A stretch of DNA of 64,000 nucleotides from Streptomyces sp. NBC_00250 (GCF_036192275.1 NZ_CP108088.1:7550001-7614000); one strand, 5' to 3'. Shown: positions 45,184 through 54,165, counted from the stretch's first letter. The notes: generated from the letters alone by a model not told the origin. Made by a program: numbers and translations.

Positions 45184-45945
45184 ATGTCCACCACCGAGCA
45201 GCGCGTAGCCGTCGTCACGGGTGCCGCACGGGGTATCGGGGCCGCCACGGCGCTCCGCCTCGCGGCCGAGGGCCGCGCCGTCGCCGTACTCGACCTCGAC
45301 GAGGCGGCCTGCAAGGACACCGTCGAGAAGATCACCGCCGCGGGTGGCACCGCCCTCGCGGTCGGCTGCGACGTCTCCGACAGCGCCCAGGTGGAGGCCG
45401 CCGTCGCGCGGGTCGCCGCCGAGCTCGGCGCGCCGACGATCCTCGTCAACAACGCGGGTGTGCTCCGCGACAACCTGCTCTTCAAGATGTCCGAGTCCGA
45501 CTGGGACCTCGTCATGAACGTGCACCTCAAGGGTGCCTTCCTGATGGCGAAGGCCTGCCAGAAGCACATGGTGGACGCGGGCTTCGGCCGGATCGTCTCG
45601 CTCTCCTCCTCCTCGGCGCTCGGCAACCGCGGCCAGGCCAACTACTCCGCCGTGAAGGCCGGTCTCCAGGGCCTCACCAAGACCCTCGCCAAGGAGCTCG
45701 GCAAGTTCGGCATCACCGCCAACGCCGTCGCCCCGGGCTTCATCGTCACCGAGATGACCGCGCAGACCGCCGAGCGCGTCGGCATGGGCTTCGAGGAGTT
45801 CCAGGCGGCCGCCGCGTCCGTGATCCCGGTGCAGCGCGTCGGCCGCCCCGAGGACGTCGCCAACGCCATCGCCTTCTTCGCGGGCGACGACGCCGGCTTC
45901 GTCTCCGGCCAGGTCATGTACGTGGCCGGCGGCCCGCTCAACTGA
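45184..45945 (+). CDS. 3-oxoacyl-ACP reductase-like SDR
   Basis: Short-chain dehydrogenase of 253 residues. The NAD(P) site is TGAARGIGA (12-20), NNAG is at 89-92 and the catalytic pair Y154/K158 lies in NYSAVKAG with a Ser cluster before it (SLSSSS). FabG-like proteins reduce 3-oxoacyl thioesters. Together with the next SDR it forms a two-gene operon under a strong, operator-bearing promoter, suggesting inducible acyl or alcohol metabolism rather than housekeeping fatty-acid synthesis. Confidence 0.9.
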   Translation: MSTTEQRVAVVTGAARGIGAATALRLAAEGRAVAVLDLDEAACKDTVEKITAAGGTALAVGCDVSDSAQVEAAVARVAAELGAPTILVNNAGVLRDNLLFKMSESDWDLVMNVHLKGAFLMAKACQKHMVDAGFGRIVSLSSSSALGNRGQANYSAVKAGLQGLTKTLAKELGKFGITANAVAPGFIVTEMTAQTAERVGMGFEEFQAAAASVIPVQRVGRPEDVANAIAFFAGDDAGFVSGQVMYVAGGPLN

Positions 45946-45974
45946 CGACCGGCACCGAGAGGAGCAAGGCACAC

Positions 45975-46742
45975 ATGACCGCACAGGCACGGCCGGAACT
46001 GTCCGGCAAGGTCGCCCTCGTCACCGGCGCGAGCCGGGGCATCGGCTACGGCATCGCCGAGGCGCTCGTCGCCCGCGGCGACCGGGTCGTCATCACCGGA
46101 CGCGGCGAGGAGGCCCTCAAGGAGGCCGTCGAGCGCCTCGGCGCCGACCGGGCGATCGGGGTCCCCGGCAAGGCCCACGACGAGGCCCACCAGGCCACCG
46201 CCGTGGAGGCGGCGATGGACGGCTTCGGCCGGGTGGACTTCCTGATCAACAACGCCGGTACGAACCCGGTCTTCGGCCCCATCGCCGACCTGGACCTCGG
46301 GGTGGCCCGCAAGGTCTTCGAGACCAACGTGGTCTCCGCGCTCGGCTTCGCCCAGCGGACCTGGCACGCCTGGCAGAAGGAGCACGGCGGGGCGATCGTG
46401 AACATCGCCTCGGTCGCCGGCGTCTCCGCCTCGCCGTTCATCGGCGCATACGGAATCAGCAAGGCCGCGATGATCAACCTGACCATTCAGCTGGCCCATG
46501 AATTCGCCCCGCTCGTGCGGGTCAACGCGATCGCCCCGGCGGTCGTGAAGACGAAATTCGCGCAGGCGTTGTACGAGGGCCGGGAGGCGGAGGCAGCCGC
46601 CGCCTACCCGCTCGGCCGGCTCGGCGAGCCCGAGGACATCGGCGGCGCGGCCGCCTTCCTCACCTCCTCCCAGTCGGAGTGGATCACCGGCCAGACGCTC
46701 GTCGTCGACGGTGGGATTTTCCTGAACGCCGGAGTCGGGTGA
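45975..46742 (+). CDS. short-chain dehydrogenase/reductase
   Basis: Protein of 255 residues with VTGASRGIGYG (16-26), NNAG (92-95), S146 and Y159/K163 in AYGISKAAM. The C-terminus ends GQTLVVDGG. It follows the first SDR by 29 bases with GAGAGGAG before the ATG, so the two are co-transcribed. The specific substrate is unknown. A dyad (46751-46778) after the stop likely ends the operon. Confidence 0.9.
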   Translation: MTAQARPELSGKVALVTGASRGIGYGIAEALVARGDRVVITGRGEEALKEAVERLGADRAIGVPGKAHDEAHQATAVEAAMDGFGRVDFLINNAGTNPVFGPIADLDLGVARKVFETNVVSALGFAQRTWHAWQKEHGGAIVNIASVAGVSASPFIGAYGISKAAMINLTIQLAHEFAPLVRVNAIAPAVVKTKFAQALYEGREAEAAAAYPLGRLGEPEDIGGAAAFLTSSQSEWITGQTLVVDGGIFLNAGVG

Positions 46743-46750
46743 CCGATAAC

Positions 46751-46778
46751 CGGACACTTTCCGGATTTCGTGTCCGGA
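46751..46778 (+). terminator. SDR operon terminator
   Basis: CCGGACAC and GTGTCCGG pair around a 12-base loop beginning 8 bases after the SDR stop, followed by ATT. Confidence 0.6.
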
Positions 46779-46811
46779 TTGACCCCGGTTATACGTCGAA
46801 TGCCTTAAGTG

Positions 46812-46857
46812 CCCCGTCAGGCTCGAAGATTGACCTGACGGGGTGCTGCGGTATCGT
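46812..46857 (+). promoter_or_regulatory. hairpin overlapping a promoter for the peptide-binding protein
   Basis: CCCCGTCAGG (46812-46821) pairs with CCTGACGGGG (46834-46843). TTGACC (46830-46835), 16 bases and TATCGT (46852-46857) form a candidate promoter inside the 3' arm of the dyad, so a bound repressor would block it. Confidence 0.5.
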
Positions 46858-46890
46858 CGGCCGACCCGTGGCTGAACGAGGAGCGTGCAC

Positions 46891-48468
46891 GTGTTCAACC
46901 GGACCAGTCTGCAGGCCGCTGCAGCCCTTGTGTCCATATCCCTGGTATCCGGATGCAGTGTCTTCTCGGACAGTGATTCCGCCGGGGATCAGAGAATCGT
47001 CGTCGGTACGACGAGCTCTCCCACCACGCTTGACCCGGCTGCCGCCTGGGACAACTCCTGGGAGCTCTTCCGGAATGTCTTCCAGACCCTGGTGAGTTTC
47101 CCTACGGGCAGCACGATCCCGGATTCGGATGCCGCGGACTGCAAGTTCTCGGACACGTCGAGCCGCGTCTTCGAGTGCAAGCTCGTGGAGGGCCTGACCT
47201 TCTCCAACGGGCACAAGCTGGACGCCAAGGCCGTGCAGTACTCGATCGAGCGCATCCGCACGATCAACCACAAGGGCGGCCCCAACGGCATGCTCGGCTC
47301 GCTCGACAAGATCGAGACCGTCGGCGACCGGACCGTCGTCTTCCGGCTCAACAAGTCGGACGCCACCTTCCCGTTCGTCCTCGCCACGCCGGCGATGTCG
47401 CTCGTGGACCCGGCCGAGTACCCGGCCGACCAGCTCCGCAAGGACGGCAAGCTCACCGGCTCGGGGCCGTACGTCCTCGACTCGTACACCGAGCGCGACA
47501 AGGCCGAGCTGACCAAGAACCCCACGTACAAGGGCTTCGCCGACCGTAAGAACGGCGGCGTCACCATCCGGTACTTCGACGAGTCCGACGCGATGGTCGC
47601 CGCGCTCAAGGAGAAGGAGATCGACGCCACCTACCGCGGCCTCACCGCCGAGGAGGTCGTCGAGCTCCAGGACGACAAGCCCGAGAACAAGGGCCTTCAG
47701 ATCGTCGAGTCGACCGGCGCCGACATCCGCTACCTGGTCTTCAACACCCAGGACCCCTCGGTCTCCAAGCTCCCCGTCCGTCAGGCCATCGCCCAGGTCG
47801 TCGACCGCGACGAACTGGTCAACAAGGTCTACCAGGGCACGGCCGAGCCCCTGTACTCGATGGTGCCCAAGGGCATCGCGGCTCACACCACCAAGTTCTT
47901 CGACCGCTACGGCGACCCGAGCGCCAAGAAGGCGAAGAAGATCCTCCGCGACGCCGGCATCACCGAGCCCGTCGCGCTGACCTTCTGGTACACGACGGAC
48001 CGGTACGGCTCCTCGACGGCCGCCGAGTTCAAGGAACTCAAGCGTCAGCTGGAGGAGTCCGGCCTCTTCGAGGTCACCATCCAGGGCAAGCCCTGGAAGG
48101 AGTTCCAGGAGGGCTACCACAAGGGCGAGTACCCGGTCTTCGGTCGCGGCTGGTTCCCCGACTTCCCGGACCCGGACAACTTCGTGGCGCCGTTCATCGG
48201 CAAGGAGAACGTCCTCGGTACGCCCTACGTGAGCCCCAGGATCACCGGCGAACTGCTCCCGAAGTCCCGTCGCGAGAGCGACCGCGGGACCGTCACGGAC
48301 GAGTTCGTGGAGGCCCAGGAGATCATGGTCCAGGACGTCCGGCTGCTGCCGCTGTGGCAGGGCAAGCTGTACATCGCGGCCCGTGACGACATCGGCGGCG
48401 GCGAGCGCGCGCTCGACCCGCAGACGGTCATGCAGGTCTGGGAGCTGTACCGCAGGGCCAGCTGGTAG
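46891..48468 (+). CDS. ABC-transporter peptide/solute-binding lipoprotein (family 5)
   Basis: Lipoprotein of 525 residues. A signal peptide with lipobox LVSGC (C about 22) is followed by an SBP_bac_5 domain: GTTSSPTTLDPAAAWDNSWE, then FSNGHKLDAKAVQYSIERI, IAQVVDRDELVNKVYQG and YPVFGRGWFPDFPDPDNF. It captures oligopeptides or related solutes at the cell surface. GAGGAG is 7 bases before GTG 46891; GTG 46885 is too close to that site. No permease or ATPase genes follow, so it is an orphan receptor or serves a distant transporter. Confidence 0.92.
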   Translation: MFNRTSLQAAAALVSISLVSGCSVFSDSDSAGDQRIVVGTTSSPTTLDPAAAWDNSWELFRNVFQTLVSFPTGSTIPDSDAADCKFSDTSSRVFECKLVEGLTFSNGHKLDAKAVQYSIERIRTINHKGGPNGMLGSLDKIETVGDRTVVFRLNKSDATFPFVLATPAMSLVDPAEYPADQLRKDGKLTGSGPYVLDSYTERDKAELTKNPTYKGFADRKNGGVTIRYFDESDAMVAALKEKEIDATYRGLTAEEVVELQDDKPENKGLQIVESTGADIRYLVFNTQDPSVSKLPVRQAIAQVVDRDELVNKVYQGTAEPLYSMVPKGIAAHTTKFFDRYGDPSAKKAKKILRDAGITEPVALTFWYTTDRYGSSTAAEFKELKRQLEESGLFEVTIQGKPWKEFQEGYHKGEYPVFGRGWFPDFPDPDNFVAPFIGKENVLGTPYVSPRITGELLPKSRRESDRGTVTDEFVEAQEIMVQDVRLLPLWQGKLYIAARDDIGGGERALDPQTVMQVWELYRRASW

Positions 48469-48545
48469 CAGGACCCGCGGTACACGCAGGACAGGCAGGG
48501 CAGGCACGACACGCAGGACCGGCAGGACTCGCAAGGACTCCGGAG
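48467..48545. repeat. imperfect GGCAGGAC-type tandem repeat
   Basis: About 80 bases after the binding-protein stop consist of diverged copies of an 8-10-base unit like GCAGGACACG. There is no coding potential. Confidence 0.6.
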
Positions 48546-48564
48546 TCGGCCGGCGCGGGACCGC

Positions 48565-48587
48565 GGGGGCCACTGTCAGTGGCCCCC
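48565..48587 (+). terminator. terminator before ung
   Basis: GGGGGCCAC pairs with GTGGCCCCC around TGTCA. It is 97 bases after the binding-protein stop and 50 before ung. Confidence 0.75.
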
Positions 48588-48636
48588 GGTAGGTTCTTGG
48601 ACGTAGATCAGGAACGTCCACCGGAGGTTGTTGACC

Positions 48637-49320
48637 GTGACCGACACCAGCATGCTGCCCGAGTCCTGGCGGGGTGTTCTCGGCGAGGAGCTGCAGAAGC
48701 CGTACTTCGCGCAGCTCACCGAGTTCGTCGAGGAGGAGCGCGCCAAGGGACCGGTCTTCCCCCCGAAGGACGAGGTGTTCGCCGCCCTCGACGCCACCCC
48801 GTACGACAAGGTGAAGGTCCTGATCCTCGGTCAGGACCCCTACCACGGCGAGGGGCAGGGCCACGGCCTCTGCTTCTCCGTCCGGCCCGGGGTGAAGACC
48901 CCGCCCTCCCTGCGGAACATCTACAAGGAGATGCAGGCCGAGCTCGGCCACCCGATCCCGGACAACGGCTATCTGATGCCGTGGGCCGAGCAGGGCGTCC
49001 TGCTGCTCAACGCCGTGCTGACCGTCCGCTCCGGCGAGGCGAACTCGCACAAGGGCAAGGGCTGGGAGAAGTTCACCGACGCGGTCATCACCGCCGTCGC
49101 CTCGCGGCCCGACCCCGCCGTCTTCGTCCTCTGGGGCAACTACGCGCAGAAGAAGCTGCCGCTCATCGACGAGGAGCGGCACGTGGTGGTGAAGGGCGCC
49201 CACCCGTCGCCGCTGTCGGCGAAGAAGTTCTTCGGATCGCAGCCCTTCACCCAGATCGACGCGGCCGTCGCGGCCCAGGGACACGAGCCGATCGACTGGC
49301 GCATCCCGGACCTCGGCTGA
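48637..49320 (+). CDS. ung: uracil-DNA glycosylase
   Basis: Family 1 glycosylase of 227 residues that removes uracil from DNA to begin base-excision repair. The water-activating motif GQDPYHGEGQGHGLCFSV holds D67 and H70, and the leucine-intercalation loop HPSPLSAKK holds H189. GGAGG at 48623-48627 is 9 bases before GTG 48637; two TTG codons just upstream are also in frame. It stands alone. Confidence 0.96.
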   Translation: MTDTSMLPESWRGVLGEELQKPYFAQLTEFVEEERAKGPVFPPKDEVFAALDATPYDKVKVLILGQDPYHGEGQGHGLCFSVRPGVKTPPSLRNIYKEMQAELGHPIPDNGYLMPWAEQGVLLLNAVLTVRSGEANSHKGKGWEKFTDAVITAVASRPDPAVFVLWGNYAQKKLPLIDEERHVVVKGAHPSPLSAKKFFGSQPFTQIDAAVAAQGHEPIDWRIPDLG

Positions 49321-49390
49321 GCCTCGGCCCGATCGGGGCCGTGTACGGCTAGCGTCGGCTCTCCCAGTGGGTGAGCGGGTGGAGGTCGCG

Positions 49391-49864
49391 GTGACCGAGC
49401 AGCAGCAGGTGTCGGACGACGGGGTCATGACCAGGATCGGGCAGGCCATGATGCTGCTCCACGGCGGCGACCGCGAGGAGGCCCGCAATCGCTTCGGTCT
49501 CCTCTGGCAGCAGATCGGCCCCGACGGGGACCCGCTGCATCGGTGCACCCTCGCGCACTACATGGCGGACGCCCAGGACGACCCCGACACCGAGCTGGCC
49601 TGGGACCTGCGGGCCCTGAGTGCGGCCGAGGGCCTGGCGGAGGAGCGGCTCGCCGAGCACGGCTCGGCGGTCGCCCTCCGCGCGCTGTACCCCTCGCTCC
49701 ACCTCAACCTGGCCGCCGACTACGTCAAGCTCCAGCGGCCCGACGCCGCCCGGGTCCATCTGGACCGGGCGCGCGCCGCGTCGGACCACCTCGACGACGA
49801 CGGCTACGGAAACGGGGTCCGGGCCGCGATCGAGCGCCTTGAGCTGCGTCTTCGGGGGCTGTGA
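49391..49864 (+). CDS. TPR-like helical hypothetical protein
   Basis: Soluble acidic protein of 157 residues made of helical hairpins resembling tetratricopeptide repeats: IGQAMMLLHGGDREEARNRF, CTLAHYMADAQDDPDTELAW and HLNLAADYVKLQRPDAARVH. It probably binds a protein partner. GGAGG at 49381-49385 favours GTG 49391 over the upstream GTG 49367. Function unknown. Confidence 0.78.
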   Translation: MTEQQQVSDDGVMTRIGQAMMLLHGGDREEARNRFGLLWQQIGPDGDPLHRCTLAHYMADAQDDPDTELAWDLRALSAAEGLAEERLAEHGSAVALRALYPSLHLNLAADYVKLQRPDAARVHLDRARAASDHLDDDGYGNGVRAAIERLELRLRGL

Positions 49865-49950
49865 GGCGGCAGGGACGGGGCGGCGAGGGGGCGCGGCGGG
49901 CCGTGTGGCCCGCGGCGGGCGCCGCCTCCGCCGGGCTCGGCTGCCGTGCC

Positions 49951-50433
49951 TCAGCGGCCGTACGTGCCGTGGCAGATCCTCGACTGGTCGCTGCCCGGCG
50001 CCCAGCCGCCGTACCGCTCGCCGAGGTCGCAGACGTCCGCCCGGGAGACCGGCGGGGTTTTCGGCAGATCGGAGAGCTCGGGCAGTCCGGGGAGCGCCGG
50101 GCGGGCCGCCGGGTGCGGACGCTCACGCTGCCGCGGCACGGCCTCCTGGCGCGGCGCCTCCGCCCGGGGCGGGGCCGCTGCCCGCCGGCGCGCCTCGGAC
50201 GTGGGCGCCGCGCGGGGCCTGGCGGACGGCGGGGGAGCGGGGAGCGCCGCTTCGAGAGCCTCCCGGGCCGGTCCCTCGACGATCTGCGGGGCCACGTCCT
50301 GGGCGGGGCGTACCGTCTCCGCGGCGGGCGCGGGGGCGGGTGCCGTCGGCGGGGCGTCCACCGAGACGCAGCCCGCGAGGGCGGCCACGGCCGCCCCGAC
50401 CAGGATCTTCGCTGTGGTTCGGGTTCCATGCAC
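49951..50433 (-). CDS. Pro/Ala-rich lipoprotein
   Basis: Protein of 160 residues: signal peptide with lipobox LAGC (C22), a long disordered Pro/Ala/Arg linker (about 25-125) and a small C-terminal segment with two cysteines (VCDLGERYGGWAPGSDQSRICHGTYG), probably a disulfide-closed knob. It is likely anchored at the outer membrane face with the linker crossing the wall. Function unknown. Confidence 0.72.
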   Translation of the reverse strand: MHGTRTTAKILVGAAVAALAGCVSVDAPPTAPAPAPAAETVRPAQDVAPQIVEGPAREALEAALPAPPPSARPRAAPTSEARRRAAAPPRAEAPRQEAVPRQRERPHPAARPALPGLPELSDLPKTPPVSRADVCDLGERYGGWAPGSDQSRICHGTYGR

Positions 50434-50700
50434 CCGCGCAACTCTGCTGGTCCGGTGGTGATCTTCGCGCCCCTACCGGCGGGGAATGCCCCACACGGGT
50501 GAGCCGCGACGGGACCGGCCTTGACCCGGTGGCGGGGCCGTACCGGCCGCGGCGCTCGCGCTGGGACTGGCCGTGGCGACGGTACGGCGGGCCCGGTGGT
50601 GGGTCATCGGTCGGCCACCGGTCTGCCACCGGTCGATCAGTGGACGGTCACCGGGCGGTCGGCGCGTGGTCCGTCCTCGGCCCCGAGCGGCCGCTCCCGC
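50434..50700. other. intergenic region without a supported gene
   Basis: About 270 bases between two minus-strand genes, with repeated CCGGT and GGTCGG words (around 50600-50660) but no frame with good composition or a ribosome site. It should contain the promoter of the lipoprotein gene. Confidence 0.4.
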
Positions 50701-51228
50701 TCAGTCGCCGGTCGCGCCGTCGATCCGCTCCCGGATGAGGTCCGCGTGCCCGTTGTGGCGTGCGTACTCCTCGATCATGTGGAGGTAGATCCAGCGGAGG
50801 TTGAAGGGCTCCCCGCTGCGATGCCTGCCCGTCGCCAGGTCGTCGAGACCGTGCCCGGCGGCCAGGACGCGCGCGTGGGCGATCTGCGCCTGCCAGGTGG
50901 CGTACGCCTCCTCGTAGGTGTCCTCGTCGGTGATGTGGAGGTCCCGGTCGAGGTCCTCCTCGGTCGAGTAGACCCGGCCCGCCTTCTCGCCGGCCAGGAC
51001 GTTGCGGAACCAGCCGTTCTCGACCTCGGCCATGTGGCGGACGAGGCCCAGCAGGGTGAGGTCCGAGGGCGGGGCGGAAGGGGTGCGCAGCTGGGCGTCG
51101 TCGAGCCCCTCGCACTTCATCGCGAGGGTCGCGCGATGGAAGTCGAGCCACTGCTCCAGCGCTTCGCGTTCGCCCGAGGTGGTGGACGGGTCGACGCGCG
51201 GGACGGATTCGATGCGTTCGGTGGTCAT
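50701..51228 (-). CDS. DinB-like DUF664 family protein
   Basis: Four-helix-bundle protein of 175 residues of the DinB/YfiT superfamily (not DNA polymerase IV). Metal-binding histidines are suggested by LVRHMAEVENGWF and by IYLHMIEEYARHNGHADLIRE near the C-terminus. Relatives are mycothiol- or bacillithiol-dependent transferases, so a thiol S-transferase role is plausible. ATG 51228 or ATG 51237 could be the start; GGGGAA lies just before the latter. Confidence 0.85.
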   Translation of the reverse strand: MTTERIESVPRVDPSTTSGEREALEQWLDFHRATLAMKCEGLDDAQLRTPSAPPSDLTLLGLVRHMAEVENGWFRNVLAGEKAGRVYSTEEDLDRDLHITDEDTYEEAYATWQAQIAHARVLAAGHGLDDLATGRHRSGEPFNLRWIYLHMIEEYARHNGHADLIRERIDGATGD

Positions 51229-51275
51229 GCGCGGCATCGTTCCCCATGGCCATCGGCCACGCCACCTTTTTCCCG

Positions 51276-51911
51276 TCACGTGTCCCGGGCGGTTCGGTCC
51301 CCGAGCATGCCCCGCAGCAACTCGTCGAAGCCGGTGCGCAGTTCCGTTCGGCTCGGTACGGCCGCGTGGAAGGAGCCGGCGGCGCAGGAGAACATCAGCC
51401 CTTCGCTCCAGGCGATGAGGGAGAGCGCGTGCCGCTCGGGCTCCGGTGAGCCGGCGGCCGACATCATCGCGACCAGCGGGCCGTGGAAGACGGAGCCGGC
51501 GGAGTCGAAGAAGGCGCGTAGTTCGGGCCGGCGGGTGGCCTCCAGGGCGAGTTCGTAGCGGGAGACGAGCAGCGCGCGGTGGTCGGTGAGGTACCGGTGC
51601 AGGGCGAGGGAGAGCGCGTCCACGAGGGCGTCCAGCGGCGCGTCGCCGTCGCCCGGCATCTCGTCCGGGGTCAGGACCCGGGACTCCAGCTCCACCTGGC
51701 GGCGTACGGCCGTCTCCAGGAGGGCCTGGCGGGTGCGGGCGTGGTTCGACGTCGACCCCTGGGGCAGTCCCGCCCGCTCGTCCACCGCGCGGTGGGTCAG
51801 GCCCCGCATGCCGCGCTCCACGAGGAGGTCGAGGGCGGCGTCCCCGATCCGCTCGGCGCGCGGCGCGGGGCCTTCCTGGGGGGAGGGGGAGGCGGCGGTG
51901 GATGTGGTCAT
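51276..51911 (-). CDS. TetR-family regulator
   Basis: Repressor of 211 residues with the helix-turn-helix at about 18-64 (ERIGDAALDLLVERGMRGLT, AVDERAGLPQGSTSNHARTR). It is divergent from an FAD monooxygenase gene across two identical palindromes, so it very probably controls that gene and itself. The ligand is unknown but is likely a substrate of the monooxygenase. Confidence 0.9.
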   Translation of the reverse strand: MTTSTAASPSPQEGPAPRAERIGDAALDLLVERGMRGLTHRAVDERAGLPQGSTSNHARTRQALLETAVRRQVELESRVLTPDEMPGDGDAPLDALVDALSLALHRYLTDHRALLVSRYELALEATRRPELRAFFDSAGSVFHGPLVAMMSAAGSPEPERHALSLIAWSEGLMFSCAAGSFHAAVPSRTELRTGFDELLRGMLGDRTARDT

Positions 51912-51934
51912 GGGGACAACCTACTACCGAGCCG

Positions 51935-51948
51935 ACTACACCTGTAGT
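51935..51948 (+). promoter_or_regulatory. TetR operator, copy 1
   Basis: ACTACA-CC-TGTAGT, a 14-bp dyad, 24 bases before the tetR start on the minus strand. Confidence 0.75.
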
Positions 51949-51968
51949 ACGGTCATTCCATCAGACGC

Positions 51969-51982
51969 ACTACACCTGTAGT
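51969..51982 (+). promoter_or_regulatory. TetR operator, copy 2
   Basis: ACTACA-CC-TGTAGT, identical to copy 1 and 34 bases from it, 30 bases before the monooxygenase ATG. Confidence 0.75.
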
Positions 51983-52012
51983 TTCCTGATCCGAGGGATC
52001 CGAGGAGCAGTC

Positions 52013-53200
52013 ATGGAACAGCACCGTGCCGTCGTCGTCGGAGCCGGCATCGGCGGACTCACCGCCGCCGTGGCCCTCCACCGCAGCGGACGGCAGGTCA
52101 CCGTCCTGGAGCGCGCCGCCGACCTCGCCCCCGTCGGCGCCGGGATCGGCCTCGCCCCCAACGCCCAGCGCGCCCTGGACGTCATCGGCCTCGGCGACCG
52201 CGTCCGCGCCCTCGCCGCCTGGCAGGGCGACGGCGGCATGCGCGCACCCGACGGCCGCTGGCTCGCCCGCACGAACGCCAAGGCCGCCGCCGCGCGCTTC
52301 GGCGGGCCGCTCGTCCTCCTCCACCGGGCCACCCTCGTCGAGATCCTCACCTCCGCCCTTCCCGAAGGGACCGTCCGCACCGGAGCGGCCGCCACGCTCG
52401 TCGACCCCGGCGACCACCACCGCCCCGCCCGGCTCGCCACCCCCGCGGGCGAGATCGAAGCCGAACTCGTCGTCGCCGCCGACGGCATCCGTTCCGCGAC
52501 GAGGCACACCCTCTTCCCCGGGCACCCCGGTCCGCGGTACGCCGGCTGCACCACCTGGCGGGTCGTCGTCCCCGCCCCCGAGCGGCCGTTCGCACCGCAC
52601 GAGACCTGGGGCGCCGGACGCCTGTGGGGCAGCCAGCCCCTCAAGGACGGCCGGATCTACGCCTACGCGATGGCCGCCGCACCCGCCGGCGGCAGGGCGC
52701 CCGACGACGAGAAGGCCGAACTCCTGCGCCTCTTCGGCGACTGGCACCACCCCGTCCCCGAGATCCTCGTCGCCGTCGACCCCGCCCGGATCCTCCGCCA
52801 CGACGTCCACCACCTGCCCGACCCGCTGCCGGCCTTCCACCGGGGCCGGGTCGCCCTCCTCGGCGACGCCGCGCACGCGATGATGCCGAGCCTCGGCCAG
52901 GGCGGGAACCAGGCCATCGAGGACGCCGTCGTCCTCGCCCACCACGCCGGCCCCGCGCCCGACTTCGACCCGGGCCGCGCGCTCGCCGCGTACACCGCCG
53001 ACCGCCTTCCCCGTACCACCGCCATCGTCCGCAAGGCCGCCCGCACCGGAGCCGTCACCCTGCTCTCGGCCCGCCCCGCCGTCGCCCTGCGCTCGACGCT
53101 GGTCAGTGCCGTCTCCCGCTTCGGCCCGGGCCTCGTCCTGCGCGGCTTCGACGGCATCGCGGACTGGAGGCCGCCGGTGGCCCCGGCCGGGCCCGCGTAA
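52013..53200 (+). CDS. FAD-dependent monooxygenase
   Basis: Flavoprotein hydroxylase of 395 residues of the PHBH/UbiH-like group. The FAD dinucleotide motif is VVVGAGIGGLTAAVAL (6-21), the middle DG motif is VVAADGIRSATR, and the second FAD motif is RVALLGDAAHAMMPSLGQGG. It probably hydroxylates an aromatic compound using NAD(P)H and O2. GAGGAG at 52002-52007 sets the ATG. It is regulated by the divergent TetR through twin operators. Confidence 0.92.
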   Translation: MEQHRAVVVGAGIGGLTAAVALHRSGRQVTVLERAADLAPVGAGIGLAPNAQRALDVIGLGDRVRALAAWQGDGGMRAPDGRWLARTNAKAAAARFGGPLVLLHRATLVEILTSALPEGTVRTGAAATLVDPGDHHRPARLATPAGEIEAELVVAADGIRSATRHTLFPGHPGPRYAGCTTWRVVVPAPERPFAPHETWGAGRLWGSQPLKDGRIYAYAMAAAPAGGRAPDDEKAELLRLFGDWHHPVPEILVAVDPARILRHDVHHLPDPLPAFHRGRVALLGDAAHAMMPSLGQGGNQAIEDAVVLAHHAGPAPDFDPGRALAAYTADRLPRTTAIVRKAARTGAVTLLSARPAVALRSTLVSAVSRFGPGLVLRGFDGIADWRPPVAPAGPA

Positions 53201-53259
53201 GCTGACCAGCGCGAACGGCCCACCCGTACAGGGCCGGTGGACACGACAAGGGAGACCCC

Positions 53260-54165
53260 GTGAAGGTTGGCTGCATCGGACTCGGCGACATCGCGCAGAA
53301 GGCGTACCTTCCGGTCCTCGCCACCCTCCCCGGGGTCGAACTCCACCTCCAGACCCGCACCCGGTCGACCCTCGACCGGGTCGCCGACACCCTCCACCTG
53401 CCCGCCGCGCAGCGCCACGGCGACCTCGACTCGCTGCTCGCCGCCGGACTCGACGCGGCCTTCGTCCACGCGCCGACCGCCGCCCACGCCGAGATCGCCG
53501 GCCGCCTCCTCGATGCGGGCGTCCCGACGTACGTCGACAAGCCCCTCGCGTACGAGTACGCCGACTGCGAGCGGATCGTGGAAACGGCCGAGAAGCGCTC
53601 GGTCAGCCTCGCCGTCGGCTTCAACCGGCGCCTCGCCCCCAGCTACGCCCAGTGCGTCGAGCACCCGCGCGAGCTGATCCTCCTCCAGAAGAACCGCGTC
53701 GGCCTGCCCGAGGACCCGCGCACCCTCGTGTTCGACGACTTCATCCACGTCGTCGACACCCTGCGGTTCCTGCTCCCCGGCGACGTCGAGCACGTCGACG
53801 TGCGCGCCCGGATCCGCGAAGGGCTCATGCACCACGTCGTGCTCCAGCTCTCCGGCGACGGCTTCACCGCCATCGGCATGATGAACCGGATGAACGGGTC
53901 CACCGAGGAGATCCTCGAAGTCTCGGGGCAGGACACCAAGCGCCAGGTCCTCAACCTCTCCGACGTCGTCGACCACAAGGGCCAGCCGACCCTGCGGAAG
54001 CGCGGCGACTGGGTGCCGGTGGCCCGCCAGCGCGGGATCGAGCAGGCCGTACTGGCCTTCCTCGACGCCGTACGCGACGGGCGGGTGCTCAGCGCGCGCG
54101 ACGCCCTGCTGACCCACGAGCTGTGTGAGCGCGTCGTACGCGAGGCGCTGACCCAGGCCTCCTGA
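53260..54165 (+). CDS. Gfo/Idh/MocA family oxidoreductase
   Basis: Protein of 301 residues with an N-terminal Rossmann domain (VGCIGLGDIAQKAYLPVL, 3-20) and the family EKP-like motif as YVDKPLAYE, giving the catalytic lysine. The C-terminal domain carries DDFIHVVDTLRFL with a likely active-site histidine. It oxidises or reduces a sugar-like substrate with NAD(P). The start is GTG after AAGGGAG. Its last 77 bases overlap the convergent apolipoprotein N-acyltransferase gene. Confidence 0.9.
   Translation: MKVGCIGLGDIAQKAYLPVLATLPGVELHLQTRTRSTLDRVADTLHLPAAQRHGDLDSLLAAGLDAAFVHAPTAAHAEIAGRLLDAGVPTYVDKPLAYEYADCERIVETAEKRSVSLAVGFNRRLAPSYAQCVEHPRELILLQKNRVGLPEDPRTLVFDDFIHVVDTLRFLLPGDVEHVDVRARIREGLMHHVVLQLSGDGFTAIGMMNRMNGSTEEILEVSGQDTKRQVLNLSDVVDHKGQPTLRKRGDWVPVARQRGIEQAVLAFLDAVRDGRVLSARDALLTHELCERVVREALTQAS

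Noticed and set aside
50434..50700. Possible gene on either strand between the lipoprotein and DUF664 genes
   Set aside because: Both strands are open over part of it, but composition is noncoding and there is no ribosome site.
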